The notes: generated from the letters alone by a model not told the origin. A stretch of DNA of 64,000 nucleotides from Streptococcus varani (GCF_001375655.1 NZ_CTEN01000001.1:372001-436000); one strand, 5' to 3'; positions 35,545-44,184 are shown, counted from the stretch's first letter. Program-made: numbers and translations.

Positions 35545-36105
35545 ATGGATTTGAATATCAAAAACTTTATCGAAACTGGGCAAGTGATCAAAAGTGGTGC
35601 TGCAGTCTATGAGTACATTCATGAAATAACAGCTGAAACCTTGCCCCTTGTTGAGGAATTAAATACGAACCTGCAAACCACAGCATCAAAAAAAGCCTTG
35701 TTGGAAAAAATCATGGGTAAGAAATTGGATGACTCCACTTCTGTCGCCCTACCTTTTCGTACAGATTTTGGGCGTCACATCTCCATTGGTAAGGAAGTCT
35801 TTATCAACACAGATGTCCTGATGGTTGATTTGGGGTCCATTACCATTGAGGATAAGGTCTTGATTGGTTCGCGGGCTATGCTCATCTCAGTCAATCATCC
35901 ACAAGAACCCGAACTTCGACGTGGCCTCATCTTAAAGCCTGTTCACATCAAGAAAAATGCTTGGATTGGAGAAGGAGCCACCATTTTGCCAGGTGTAACG
36001 GTTGGTGAAAATGCCATTGTTGGTGCTGGCAGTCTGGTCACAAAAGATGTACCGGACAATGCAACAGTTGTCGGAGTTCCAGCTAAGGTCATTAAGCAGG
36101 ATTAA
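35545..36105 (+). CDS. Hexapeptide-repeat O-acetyltransferase (maltose/galactoside type)
   Basis: 186 residues. Left-handed beta-helix repeats run from about residue 80 (ISIGKEVFINTDVLM, IEDKVLIGS, IGEGATILPGVTVGENAIVGAGS), with the conserved catalytic His in SVNHP (about 117). Members transfer acetyl from acetyl-CoA to a sugar hydroxyl. The N-terminal 60 residues differ from the standard Mac domain. It follows the hydrolase with GGAGAGG as ribosome-binding site and likely shares its LysR control. Confidence 0.85.
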   Translation: MDLNIKNFIETGQVIKSGAAVYEYIHEITAETLPLVEELNTNLQTTASKKALLEKIMGKKLDDSTSVALPFRTDFGRHISIGKEVFINTDVLMVDLGSITIEDKVLIGSRAMLISVNHPQEPELRRGLILKPVHIKKNAWIGEGATILPGVTVGENAIVGAGSLVTKDVPDNATVVGVPAKVIKQD

Positions 36106-36150
36106 GGCAAGAAATGGGAGCACCTCAGATTCTCTTAGATGGTCGAAATA

Positions 36151-36184
36151 ATAAAAAAGAAGTCTGTAAGCAAACTTCTTTTCA
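36151..36184. terminator. Bidirectional terminator
   Basis: AAAAGAAGT (36155-36163) with ACTTCTTTT (36174-36182), A-run and T-run on either side. Shared by the acetyltransferase and the YrdC-family gene. Confidence 0.82.
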
Positions 36185-36189
36185 TTTTC

Positions 36190-36975
36190 TTAATAATATT
36201 CCCCTTGGCGGAAGTTCCAAGAGTTGAAGTGGTCAGACAAGTGCATCATGATTTTATTGATGTCTAAACCTTTACGGATGACAACTGGGCATGGCTCGAT
36301 AGAGCGGCTGCCAGGACCTTGCTCTGGAATCAACTTACCATCGGTATCCACCATAGAGACCATCACACCCTGCTCATAGCGGGTTTCGATCGTTTTGTCT
36401 GGTTGGATAGAGGTTACGTAGTCGTCGGCTTCAATAACCAAGTCTACCATAGACTCGATACGCTCGCCGATTCCTTCAACCTTACCGCGGTTGCCTTTAC
36501 CAGATGGGTTGGCAGAAGAAGCATAGACCATGCGGCCCTCTTTTTCCCACATTTCCTTGGCGATTTGCTCACCAGCTACACCAAACTTGATAACGAAACA
36601 AGAAGTGCCACGAACGTCGGTCATCAGCTCTTCACGGCCATCACCGTAGGCCTGCAATCTCGCATAAGCCTCAGGTTTCCAAGGGAGGATACAACCGAGG
36701 AGGATGTCCTCATCCCAGTGTGTTTGGTAGAAGGCATCAATTTCTGGTGTCATCTGGGCCAAGTCGCGCAATTCTTCCATGCTACCGCAGAGGACAACAC
36801 CGGGTTTGTTGCGCTTGCGGTCTTTGGCTTCAAACTTACGCTCTAGCCCCGCCTTATCAGCTGTCATTATGATATAGCCGACCTTGGTTGGGCAGACAAG
36901 CACCCCGCCTTCTTTTTTGATTGCCTCCAATCCTTCTTGTGAAAGATTGCCGTCCCATTGGATGTGTTTTGTCAT
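36190..36975 (-). CDS. Sua5/YciO/YrdC family protein
   Basis: 261 residues. The YrdC fold motifs PTKVGYIIMTADKAG (about residue 28), KDRKRNKP (about 51) and YASSANPSGKGN (about 154) are present. TsaC/Sua5 members make the threonylcarbamoyl-adenylate used for t6A. This protein is longer than TsaC and its motifs are looser (KDRKRNKP), so it may be a YciO-type paralogue with another role. AAGGAG before the ATG; promoter in the divergent region shared with the phosphodiesterase at 37107. Confidence 0.8.
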   Translation of the reverse strand: MTKHIQWDGNLSQEGLEAIKKEGGVLVCPTKVGYIIMTADKAGLERKFEAKDRKRNKPGVVLCGSMEELRDLAQMTPEIDAFYQTHWDEDILLGCILPWKPEAYARLQAYGDGREELMTDVRGTSCFVIKFGVAGEQIAKEMWEKEGRMVYASSANPSGKGNRGKVEGIGERIESMVDLVIEADDYVTSIQPDKTIETRYEQGVMVSMVDTDGKLIPEQGPGSRSIEPCPVVIRKGLDINKIMMHLSDHFNSWNFRQGEYY

Positions 36976-37009
36976 AGCATGCTCCTTGTTTAAATTTTCA
37001 GATAATTCA

Positions 37010-37054
37010 ATTATATCAGAATTTTTTGAAAAAACAACCTGTTGTTTCTATGAT
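37010..37054. promoter_or_regulatory. Overlapping divergent promoters with central palindrome
   Basis: Plus: TTGAAA (37026-37031), 17 bases, TATGAT (37049-37054). Minus: -10 TATAAT (ATTATA at 37010-37015) with TG extension and -35 TTGTTT (37032-37037). The perfect palindrome AAACAAC-CT-GTTGTTT (37032-37047) fills the plus spacer and contains the minus -35. One protein bound there would control both genes. Confidence 0.65.
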
Positions 37055-37106
37055 TTGATTGCCAATCAGGCTTGATTTCTCAAAAAGAATGTGGGAAACT
37101 AGGACT

Positions 37107-38861
37107 ATGAAACGTATCTACATGGAATGGAAAACCTTATACCAACAGTTTGACCGGATTTTACTTTTATTTGCAGTAGCTTTTGCGACTGTAGAGGTGG
37201 TTTGGGTACCGCTAAATTCATGGTTATCGGAAATTCTGTTAGAGATGACTGGTTACGCTTATCTATCGCCGACAAATGTCTTGGCAGTTCTAGCTGCCAA
37301 GTGGTGGGTGACAGTGCTATTTCTTCTTTTGGTCTTGTCCAACCTAGTCTTGGTTTATCTGGAAATCGGACTATTGACGGTCGGTCTGATGAGGATACTA
37401 GAGCAAGAAGAAGGTTTGTCTTCTTATTTTTCTCATCTTCTGGGGGAGCTAAAGCGAATCTTCAAGCAGATGTCGGTGGTGAAAATCGTCTATGTTCTTC
37501 TTTACTCTGCAGTCTTCTTTCCTTTTTTGCGAAAGGTGGTCGGCATCTACTATGTCAATAAGCTGGTTGTTCCGCAGTTTATCCTCGACTACCTAGCTAA
37601 GAATCAATTTGTTGCTCTTGGCATGACAGTTGCCTTATTAGCCTTTTTCTGGCTGGCGGCGAGATTGATTTATAGCCTTCCTCTGATTTACAAAGATGGG
37701 GTATCTGTAAAGCGAGCCATTGCTTCTTCTTTCCAGAAGACAAGGGAAAAAGGAGTCTGGAAATCCTATTTTAAACTCCTTGGGATGGTAACGCGGACTA
37801 TTGTGGCTTTTGTGGTTGTAGGTGCAGGGATTTACTTCATGCAGATTGCAGCCGATAGGTGGACTGAGGGAATAGCTTTTTATCAGGCCTTGTTTCATGT
37901 GGTGTTGCTCTATCTTTTTTACTATGGGATTCTTTCTCTATTTTTGTTGAAATTTATCTCTTACAGTACCGAGTCAGAGCTTCCGATGCCGCACCAGCAA
38001 CAGTTACACCATGGCATGCGCTTGGGAATTTTATTGTTAGCTAGTCTTTACTTCGGTGTACAGGCCTTTGTCTTTCTTTATTATCCTTTTGAAGATTTGC
38101 CAGTTACCATTTCTCATCGTGGGGTGGATATGGAAAATGGGGTGCAAAATACCATTGATTCTCTGGAAAAAACATCTCAATTGAAGCCGGATTACATCGA
38201 GATGGATGTGCAGGAAACCAAGGATGGGCTGTTTGTGGTCATGCATGATACAGATTTAAAGGCCTTGACAGGGCATGAAGGTGGGACGCATGATTACACT
38301 TTGGCGGAGCTGACGCAGATGATGGCTTCAGAAAATGGTCAATCGAGTCCGGTGCCCTCTTTTGATGAGTATTTGCAGGTTTCAGAAAATCTCCAGCAGA
38401 GATTACTGGTCGAGATAAAGACGTCCAAGGCAGACTCCCCTCAGTTCATGCAGCATTTTTTGCAAACCTATGGGAAGCGCTTGGTAGCGGGAGGTCATCA
38501 GATGCAATCCTTGGACTATGATGTGGTTGAGGCTGTGAAAAAATTTGATGACAAGCTCTTGGCAGCCTTTATCTTACCTTTTAATTCCATCTATCCGACA
38601 ACTGTGGCAGATGGGTATACCATGGAATACAGTTCCTTGGATCAGTCCTTTGTTCTCAAATCTTGGATTCGAAAGAAACTTGTCTATGCTTGGACGCCCA
38701 ATAGCGAAGATAGTATGATGAGGATGTTGCAGCTTCAGGTAGATGGGATTATTACCGATAATCTTCAGGAATTACAGGCAACGATGCAAGACTTTACGGA
38801 CCATCAATCTTATGCAGATATGATCTTTTTGCAGCTGCATCTCTTATTTTTACAATTTTAA
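37107..38861 (+). CDS. Glycerophosphodiester phosphodiesterase with N-terminal membrane domain
   Basis: 584 residues from ATG 37107. An N-terminal region of about 330 residues has seven to eight hydrophobic segments and matches the GPDPase membrane domain plan. The GDPD domain has HRGVDMENGVQNT (about 349), EMDVQETKDGLFVVMHD (about 378), LLVEIKT and YAWTPN. The usual PENT glutamate is Gln here (VQNT), while the metal-binding EMD and EIK are kept. It likely hydrolyses glycerophosphodiesters from lipid or teichoic acid turnover at the membrane. The ribosome-binding site is weak and ATG 37089 is an alternative start. Its stop codon is completed by the first base of an IS element. Confidence 0.85.
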   Translation: MKRIYMEWKTLYQQFDRILLLFAVAFATVEVVWVPLNSWLSEILLEMTGYAYLSPTNVLAVLAAKWWVTVLFLLLVLSNLVLVYLEIGLLTVGLMRILEQEEGLSSYFSHLLGELKRIFKQMSVVKIVYVLLYSAVFFPFLRKVVGIYYVNKLVVPQFILDYLAKNQFVALGMTVALLAFFWLAARLIYSLPLIYKDGVSVKRAIASSFQKTREKGVWKSYFKLLGMVTRTIVAFVVVGAGIYFMQIAADRWTEGIAFYQALFHVVLLYLFYYGILSLFLLKFISYSTESELPMPHQQQLHHGMRLGILLLASLYFGVQAFVFLYYPFEDLPVTISHRGVDMENGVQNTIDSLEKTSQLKPDYIEMDVQETKDGLFVVMHDTDLKALTGHEGGTHDYTLAELTQMMASENGQSSPVPSFDEYLQVSENLQQRLLVEIKTSKADSPQFMQHFLQTYGKRLVAGGHQMQSLDYDVVEAVKKFDDKLLAAFILPFNSIYPTTVADGYTMEYSSLDQSFVLKSWIRKKLVYAWTPNSEDSMMRMLQLQVDGIITDNLQELQATMQDFTDHQSYADMIFLQLHLLFLQF

Positions 38862-38995
38862 AAGAGGCTGGGCAAAAAGTAGCTTCAGAAAAGAAAAAAC
38901 GAGCATTTCCGCAGTTGGAGATGCTCGTTTCCCTATGTCATGGTTTATAATTATAATAACGACAAAACAACTAGAAAGCCATGATCATGTATAAA
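38861..38995 (+). repeat. Left 135-bp terminal inverted repeat
   Basis: Inverted partner of 40629-40763 (133 of 135 identical). It copies the promoter and ATG region of the transposase, facing inward from the 3' side. Confidence 0.95.
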
Positions 38996-40643
38996 ACCAC
39001 ACAGTGATTTCTGTCTTGAAGATGATCAAGATGAAAAAATCACTGTGTGGTTTTTGAGTATTTGAATTTTTAGGGTCGAGATTCTTAGCCAATTTTGTTA
39101 GATTCATGCTCATGAATAGGAAGCCGATCTCCGTTTGGACGGCTTGATTGCCTCTGACATGAACCCTGCGCACGCCAAAAACACTCTTCAATCGGCCAAA
39201 AACGGGTTCGACATCTGTCTTTCGTTTGGCATAGATTCGAGAGCCTTCTTCGCTATGTAATTCTTCCTTGATGAGTTCTTTAAAGTAATTCCAAGTTGGA
39301 TTGTAATGGATTTGTTTCTGGCGACCACTTTCTGTTTTGGAAAGTTTTTCTAACTCTTCTGTGCCTTGTATTGTATCCGCTTCGTAGATTTTAAAGTCAC
39401 GTTTAAATCCGTACTTGTCAGTTCGACGAGAGTAATTCTTAAAGGAATACACAACTCCGTCTGGTTTAATAAACCGGTCAGTCTCTTCAAGGTAGTCCCA
39501 ATTACTTGGGTTAGTAGAACTGTTCTTATATTTCTTCGTCAATTCCTTCTGGTACATGCCATAGGGAATTAGAGGGGTCTTATCCAACTCATCAATGATA
39601 AAACTATAATTCTCCTCACTGCCATAACCGGCATCTGCGACAATGTTTTGGAACAAGTCTAAGGTTTGAATGGATTGGAGAAATGGTTTTAGGGTTCGGG
39701 TGTCCGTTGGATTTGGAAATATATCATAGGCAAGTACATATTGACCATTGGTGGCAGCTTGAACATTATAGCCAGGTTTGAGCTGACCGTTCATCATGTG
39801 ATCTTCTTTCATTCGCATAAAAGTAGCGTCATGATCCGTTTTGGAGAAAGAGTTACGCTCTTTTAGAATTTCTCTAGCCTCTTCATAACGCTGTTTACGA
39901 GGAAGATAATCATTTTTTAGTTGCCTACGAATTTTCTTTAGTCTGCGGCGTTTCTGTTTATTAGCAGAACCACCCTTAATGACTATTGGTTCTTGTTCAA
40001 TAGCCTTCTCAACTTCAGCTAAGGCTTCCTCAGTTTTTTCAAGCAATTCTTCCAAACCTTGGCTGGTTTCACGTTCTTCTTTAGACAGGGCTATGTTCAC
40101 ACTCTCTTGAACTAGCTGGTCATAGAGTTCTGAAATTTTTCCGTTTAGTGCCTCTTCGTATTTATCAACAGCTCTTTTCCAAGTAAAAGAGTAGAGATTG
40201 GCATCAGCTTCTAGCTTCGTGCCATCGATAAAGAGAGCATCATCTTCAATCATGCCATTCTCACGCATGAGGAGGGTGAAATAAATAAAGGTGGTCTTAA
40301 TTAGGTTATTGGCATGTTTACTAGAACGAAAATTATTGATGGTTTTGTAGCTGACGTAGGTGTCCTGGCTCAACCATTTCATGGGAATGACTTCTTCATT
40401 CATCTGAACTATTTTGCGACCAGAAAAGACCTGGCGGGCATAAGCAAAGAGCGTCATCTTCAAAAGCATAGCCGGATGAAAGGCAGGACGACCTGTGTGT
40501 GACGTTTCTTCAAGCAAAATATGATTCGGAATACTGTCCACAAAGAGACTAATCAATCTAACCTCATGATTCAGAGGAAAATCGTAGGCAAGATTTAGTT
40601 CCAAACTCAATTGATTTGTGTTATACTCTTTATACATGATCAT
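38985..40643 (-). CDS. IS1182-family transposase
   Basis: 552 residues, apparently intact. It has the IS1182 N-terminal domain (MYKEYNTNQLSLELNL), FIDGTKLEADANLYSF (first catalytic Asp, about residue 140), KTDHDATFMRMKEDHMMNGQLKPGYN, VADAGYGSEENY (second Asp, about 337) and VEPVFGRLKSVFG (catalytic Glu). The extreme C-terminus is encoded by an inverted repeat (38994-39010 with 39037-39053, 17 bp) that doubles as a hairpin, and its stop lies inside the left terminal repeat. ATG at 40637 is an alternative start. Confidence 0.93.
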   Translation of the reverse strand: MIMYKEYNTNQLSLELNLAYDFPLNHEVRLISLFVDSIPNHILLEETSHTGRPAFHPAMLLKMTLFAYARQVFSGRKIVQMNEEVIPMKWLSQDTYVSYKTINNFRSSKHANNLIKTTFIYFTLLMRENGMIEDDALFIDGTKLEADANLYSFTWKRAVDKYEEALNGKISELYDQLVQESVNIALSKEERETSQGLEELLEKTEEALAEVEKAIEQEPIVIKGGSANKQKRRRLKKIRRQLKNDYLPRKQRYEEAREILKERNSFSKTDHDATFMRMKEDHMMNGQLKPGYNVQAATNGQYVLAYDIFPNPTDTRTLKPFLQSIQTLDLFQNIVADAGYGSEENYSFIIDELDKTPLIPYGMYQKELTKKYKNSSTNPSNWDYLEETDRFIKPDGVVYSFKNYSRRTDKYGFKRDFKIYEADTIQGTEELEKLSKTESGRQKQIHYNPTWNYFKELIKEELHSEEGSRIYAKRKTDVEPVFGRLKSVFGVRRVHVRGNQAVQTEIGFLFMSMNLTKLAKNLDPKNSNTQKPHSDFFILIIFKTEITVWFYT

Positions 40644-40763
40644 GGCTTTCTAGTTGTTTTGTCGTTATTATAATTATAAACCATGACATAGGGAAACGAG
40701 CATCTCCAACTGTGGAAATGCTCGTTTTTTCTATTCTGAAGCTACTTTTTGCCCAGCCTCTTT
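40629..40763 (-). repeat. Right 135-bp terminal inverted repeat
   Basis: Contains the transposase promoter region and its first codons; inverted partner of 38861-38995. Confidence 0.95.
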
Positions 40764-40771
40764 GTATCTCA

Positions 40772-41071
40772 TTAAAATGGTAATTTGCCTGCGAAGGCTC
40801 CCATTGATTTTTGAGTGGCATCATCGATTTTCCCAAGAGCCTGGTTGATGGCCTGGATGGTCATATCTTGCAAGGTTTCCACATCATCCGCATCTACCAC
40901 TTCTGGTTTGAAATCGATTGAGACCAATTTTTTATCACCTGTAAAGGTTGCTGTCACCAAATCTTGAGCAGAAGTACCAGTGAAAGAAGTAGCGGCTAGT
41001 TCAGCTTGTTTCTGTTCCATCTGTTTTTGAAGCTTTTGAGCCTGCTTCATCATATTTTGCATATTCATCAT
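40772..41071 (-). CDS. YbaB/EbfC nucleoid-associated protein
   Basis: 99 residues from ATG at 41071 ([20 protein letters not shown]), preceded by AAGGAGAA; the longer frame upstream is rejected. A small dimeric DNA-binding protein with an N-terminal helix rich in Met, Gln and Lys and the core [17 protein letters not shown]. Its family binds DNA and is often next to recR or dnaX; here it stands alone. The downstream side is interrupted by the IS1182 element. Confidence 0.92.
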   Translation of the reverse strand: MMNMQNMMKQAQKLQKQMEQKQAELAATSFTGTSAQDLVTATFTGDKKLVSIDFKPEVVDADDVETLQDMTIQAINQALGKIDDATQKSMGAFAGKLPF

Positions 41072-41160
41072 AAGAATTGTTCTCCTTAAATCATCTGATG
41101 TTTTTATTATACCATGATTTTTCGGATAGACCAATTACCATCTTAGCCAAGCAATCAAGT

Positions 41161-41189
41161 TTGAAAATTGTTCTCATTTTTGCTACAAT
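41161..41189 (+). promoter_or_regulatory. brnQ promoter
   Basis: TTGAAA (41161-41166), 17 bases, TACAAT (41184-41189) with a TGC extension. Confidence 0.75.
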
Positions 41190-41199
41190 TTAACTACTG

Positions 41200-41214
41200 T
41201 TTTTTTAGAAAATT
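41200..41214 (+). promoter_or_regulatory. Possible CodY site in the brnQ leader
   Basis: TTTTTTTAGAAAATT matches 12 of 15 positions of the CodY consensus AATTTTCWGAAAATT. It lies just downstream of the predicted transcription start. CodY control of a branched-chain amino acid carrier would make sense, but A/T-rich DNA gives chance hits. Confidence 0.35.
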
Positions 41215-41237
41215 ATGCAGTAATTATAGGAGAATTT

Positions 41238-42614
41238 ATGAAACAATCAGCTTTAGTGCGATATGGTGCGATTGGGCTCATGCTTTTTGCGCTCTTTTTT
41301 GGGGCAGGCAATCTAATCTATCCAGCTTTTTTAGGAATTTATTCAGGTCAGCAGTTCTGGTGGGCTATTTTAGGCTTCTGTTTGACAGCCGTAACCCTTC
41401 CTTTATTAGGGGTGGTAGCCATTGCTTATACAGGGACAGAGGATGCTGAGAGCATTGCTCGCCCTATTTCCAAGCATTTTGCACTCTTCTTTTCCATTGC
41501 GCTTTACCTCTCTATCGGTCCGTTCTTTGCGATTCCTAGGACGGGTGCGACTTCTTATTCTATCGGTATTGAGCCTGTCTTTGGCTCGTCGATCTGGGTA
41601 AAAGTCCTTTATGCCGTGGTCTTCTTTGGTTTATCTTATTGGCTAGCGATTAAGCCGAGCAAGATGGTAGAACGAATCGGAAAATATATCACACCTGCTC
41701 TATTATTGGTCATTGGTCTTTTAGTTGCTGCCTCTTTCATCCATCCAGCAGGAGGCTTGGGTCAGGCTCATAATGCAGGTCCTTCTACCAGTGTAGCTTT
41801 TGCGGATTTCCCCCTAGTGGCTGGTTTGATTCAGGGATATGGTACGATGGATGCACTGGCTTCCTTGGCTTTTTCTATCGTGGTGATCAATTCTGTGAAG
41901 ATGTTTGGCGTCAAAGATAATCGCGAGATTGCAAAAGTAACCATTATGTCCGGTGTGATTGCAGTTGGATTGTTAGCAGTGATCTATATTTTTGTGGCTC
42001 GTATTGGTGCGACCTCTCAGAGCCTCTTCGCCTTTTCGGATGGAAGTTTCCTTTTGGGAGAACAAGCTATTGATGGCGGTCATGTCTTGAGCCAAGCCTC
42101 TCTCTTTTATTTGGGAAATGCAGGTCGTGCGGTTTTGAGTGCTATTGTTTTCTTAGCTTGTCTAACAACATCGACTGGATTAATCAGTGCCTGTGCAGAA
42201 TACTTCAATAAAATCTGTCCAAAGATTTCTCATCTAGTATGGGCGACAATCTTTACTGTGATTGCTACCAGCCTTTACTTTATTGGTTTGTCCGAAATCA
42301 TCAGCTGGTCAGTTCCAGTCTTGTATCTCTTGTATCCACTGACAGTTGTGATTATTTTCTTGTCATTGGCGCGCTCCCTATTTGCAGGCGGTACACGCGT
42401 TTATCAGACCACGATTGCCTTTACAATGGTTGCGGCCGTCTACGATGCGCTATCGACCTTCTCTGCTATGACAGGCTTTTTCACCATGCCAGCAGCAGTG
42501 ACAAACTTCTTTACAAAAACCTTGCCACTTGGTCAGTATACAATGGGCTGGATTCCACTTGCCGTTACCGGTTTTGTGCTTGGTTTTGTCTGGCATAAGG
42601 CAGCTAAAAAATAA
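41238..42614 (+). CDS. brnQ: Branched-chain amino acid carrier BrnQ (LIVCS family)
   Basis: 458 residues with about twelve membrane helices, starting with the family signature GLMLFALFFGAGNLIYPAFLG (split over residues 12-32). It is a sodium- or proton-coupled importer of leucine, isoleucine and valine. A TAGGAG ribosome-binding site precedes the ATG. Monocistronic with its own promoter and terminator. An exporter pair for similar substrates, azlCD, lies elsewhere in the window. Confidence 0.94.
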   Translation: MKQSALVRYGAIGLMLFALFFGAGNLIYPAFLGIYSGQQFWWAILGFCLTAVTLPLLGVVAIAYTGTEDAESIARPISKHFALFFSIALYLSIGPFFAIPRTGATSYSIGIEPVFGSSIWVKVLYAVVFFGLSYWLAIKPSKMVERIGKYITPALLLVIGLLVAASFIHPAGGLGQAHNAGPSTSVAFADFPLVAGLIQGYGTMDALASLAFSIVVINSVKMFGVKDNREIAKVTIMSGVIAVGLLAVIYIFVARIGATSQSLFAFSDGSFLLGEQAIDGGHVLSQASLFYLGNAGRAVLSAIVFLACLTTSTGLISACAEYFNKICPKISHLVWATIFTVIATSLYFIGLSEIISWSVPVLYLLYPLTVVIIFLSLARSLFAGGTRVYQTTIAFTMVAAVYDALSTFSAMTGFFTMPAAVTNFFTKTLPLGQYTMGWIPLAVTGFVLGFVWHKAAKK

Positions 42615-42624
42615 ATAAATGTCA

Positions 42625-42656
42625 AGCTATCTATCTTTGAATAGATGGTTTTTTTG
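42625..42656 (+). terminator. brnQ terminator
   Basis: GCTATCTAT with ATAGATGGT (G-T pairs), loop CTTTGA-like, then a run of seven T's. Confidence 0.75.
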
Positions 42657-42695
42657 ATATTCTTAAAAATTTTTAATATATTAATCTATTTTATC

Positions 42696-42724
42696 TTGAC
42701 GACTGCTACTGAAAGCAGTATAAT
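42696..42724 (+). promoter_or_regulatory. Promoter of the AgaS-like gene
   Basis: TTGACG (42696-42701), 17 bases, TATAAT (42719-42724). The spacer contains the inverted repeat CTGCT-N6-AGCAG. Confidence 0.85.
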
Positions 42725-42735
42725 AAAAGAAAAAC

Positions 42736-42747
42736 TGGTTATAACCA
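42736..42747. promoter_or_regulatory. TGGTTATAACCA operator candidate
   Basis: A perfect 12-base palindrome placed around +6 to +17 of the predicted transcript. It resembles GntR/HutC-type sites for amino-sugar regulators (TGGT...ACCA). The regulator is not in this window. Confidence 0.55.
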
Positions 42748-42764
42748 CTTAAAAGGAGGGTTTT

Positions 42765-43928
42765 ATGTTCCACTTACCAAAAGAAGAATTAGAAGCATTG
42801 GGTGCTATCATCACGGTACCTGAAATATACCAGCAACCAGAACTATGGCGACAAGCCTATGACCTCTATGCTGAAAAAATGGACAGCATTAAGGAGTTTT
42901 TGGCAGCAATCCAAGTCAAGCATGAACATGTTCAAGTGATTTTTACGGGTGCTGGAACTTCAGAGTTTGTTGGTCAAAGCATCAGCAATCATCTCAATCA
43001 AGTTAATGATCTGAAGAAAATCCGTTTCTCATCTGTTGGCTCCATTGAATTGGTTAGTCGCCCACAGGACTATTTGCAGGTAGATATTCCAACGATTTTG
43101 GTGTCCTTTGCCCGTAGTGGCAATTCCCCTGAAAGTTTAGCAGCAGTAGAAAACGCTAAAGCCTTGGTTGACGAACTTTATCAGGTGACCATTACCTGTG
43201 CAGAAGATGGACAATTGGCTCAAGCGGCTCAAGGGGATGATCGCAACTTGTTGTTGTTGCAACCAGCTGGCTCAAATGATAAGGGATTTGCCATGACAGG
43301 AAGCTATTCTTGTATGTCATTGACAGCTCTCCTAGTTTTCTCCAGTATTTCGGAGGAAGATAAGGTATCTCATGTGGACACCATTATCCGACTAGGACAG
43401 GATGTACTAGACCGGGAAGACTATGTGCAAGAGCTAGTGGATCTTGATTTTGATCGTGTGATTTATCTAGGAGCAGGTGGTTTCTATGGCTTGTCTCATG
43501 AGTCTCAGTTGAAAATTTTAGAGTTGACTGCTGGTAAAATAGCGACTATGTATGAGACACCCCTTGGTTTCCGTCATGGACCAAAATCCTTGATTAATGA
43601 AAATACCATCGTAATTGAATATATTTCAAACGATGCCTATACTAAACGCTATGATGTCGATCTTCTCAACGAAGTACAGACAGATGGCATTGCTCGTCGA
43701 ATAGTGGCTCTTTCATCCAGTCCGATTGAGAATACCGAGGCTCCTACTTTTATCCTAGAGACCGGAGGACAGGATTTACCAGACGCCTTCTTAGCATTCC
43801 CATATATCCTCTTTGCACAAACCTTCGCTTTGATGACAGCTATAAAATGCCAGAATCTTCCAGATACACCATCACCAACTGGAACTGTCAATCGGGTCGT
43901 TCAAGGTGTGACCATTTACCCTCTTTGA
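42765..43928 (+). CDS. agaS: AgaS-like SIS-domain sugar isomerase/deaminase
   Basis: 387 residues with two SIS domains: FTGAGTSEFVGQSI (about residue 60), SFARSGNSPESLAA (about 114) and LGAGGFYGLSHESQLK (about 237), then YETPLGFRHGPKS. The AgaS family isomerises and deaminates galactosamine-6-phosphate or related amino-sugar phosphates. A strong AAAAGGAGGG ribosome-binding site. It is monocistronic here, away from any amino-sugar PTS, though one may exist elsewhere in the genome. Confidence 0.88.
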   Translation: MFHLPKEELEALGAIITVPEIYQQPELWRQAYDLYAEKMDSIKEFLAAIQVKHEHVQVIFTGAGTSEFVGQSISNHLNQVNDLKKIRFSSVGSIELVSRPQDYLQVDIPTILVSFARSGNSPESLAAVENAKALVDELYQVTITCAEDGQLAQAAQGDDRNLLLLQPAGSNDKGFAMTGSYSCMSLTALLVFSSISEEDKVSHVDTIIRLGQDVLDREDYVQELVDLDFDRVIYLGAGGFYGLSHESQLKILELTAGKIATMYETPLGFRHGPKSLINENTIVIEYISNDAYTKRYDVDLLNEVQTDGIARRIVALSSSPIENTEAPTFILETGGQDLPDAFLAFPYILFAQTFALMTAIKCQNLPDTPSPTGTVNRVVQGVTIYPL

Positions 43929-44184
43929 TCTGCAGGGAACTGTTTTACGGAAATATTCCAGTTTTCAGAGTAAAATCTTGATAAGAAATTAAATCGCTAA
44001 GTTTATCAAGTTTGTATTTAAGGTGAACAAAATAAATAGTTACTAAGGTATTTGAAGTCATATATTCTGACCAAACTTTTCTCGGTCCATTCTGAGGGGA
44101 AAAGGATTATAATAGACCAAAATATGAGTTCATCTTTTAAAATAGAATTTATCCATTTTGATAACATCTAATCTCAAAGGGTTT
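43929..44184. other. Intergenic region, no gene seen
   Basis: About 260 bases. The only signal is an isolated TATAAT at 44108-44113 with no -35 and no open frame after it. The stretch may be the remains of a lost gene. Confidence 0.5.

Larger units (their letters stand above)
38861..40763 (-). mobile_element. IS1182-family element with 135-bp inverted ends
   Basis: 1,903 bp. The two ends (38861-38995 and 40629-40763) are inverted copies of 135 bases with only two mismatches and no gaps, starting AAAGAGGCTGGGC. Each end contains a strong hairpin (AAACGAGCAT/ATGCTCGTTT, 38897-38930 on the left) and two TATAAT-like boxes. The element sits exactly at the stop codon of the phosphodiesterase and eight bases from the ybaB stop. 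No obvious target duplication is seen. Confidence 0.88.

Noticed and set aside
36319..36846. 175-codon frame antisense to the YrdC-family gene
   Set aside because: Mirror of a real coding frame; no ribosome-binding site or recognisable motif.
44101..44120. TATAAT at 44108 as a functional promoter
   Set aside because: No -35, no TG extension and no gene downstream before a terminator; probably chance in A/T-rich DNA.
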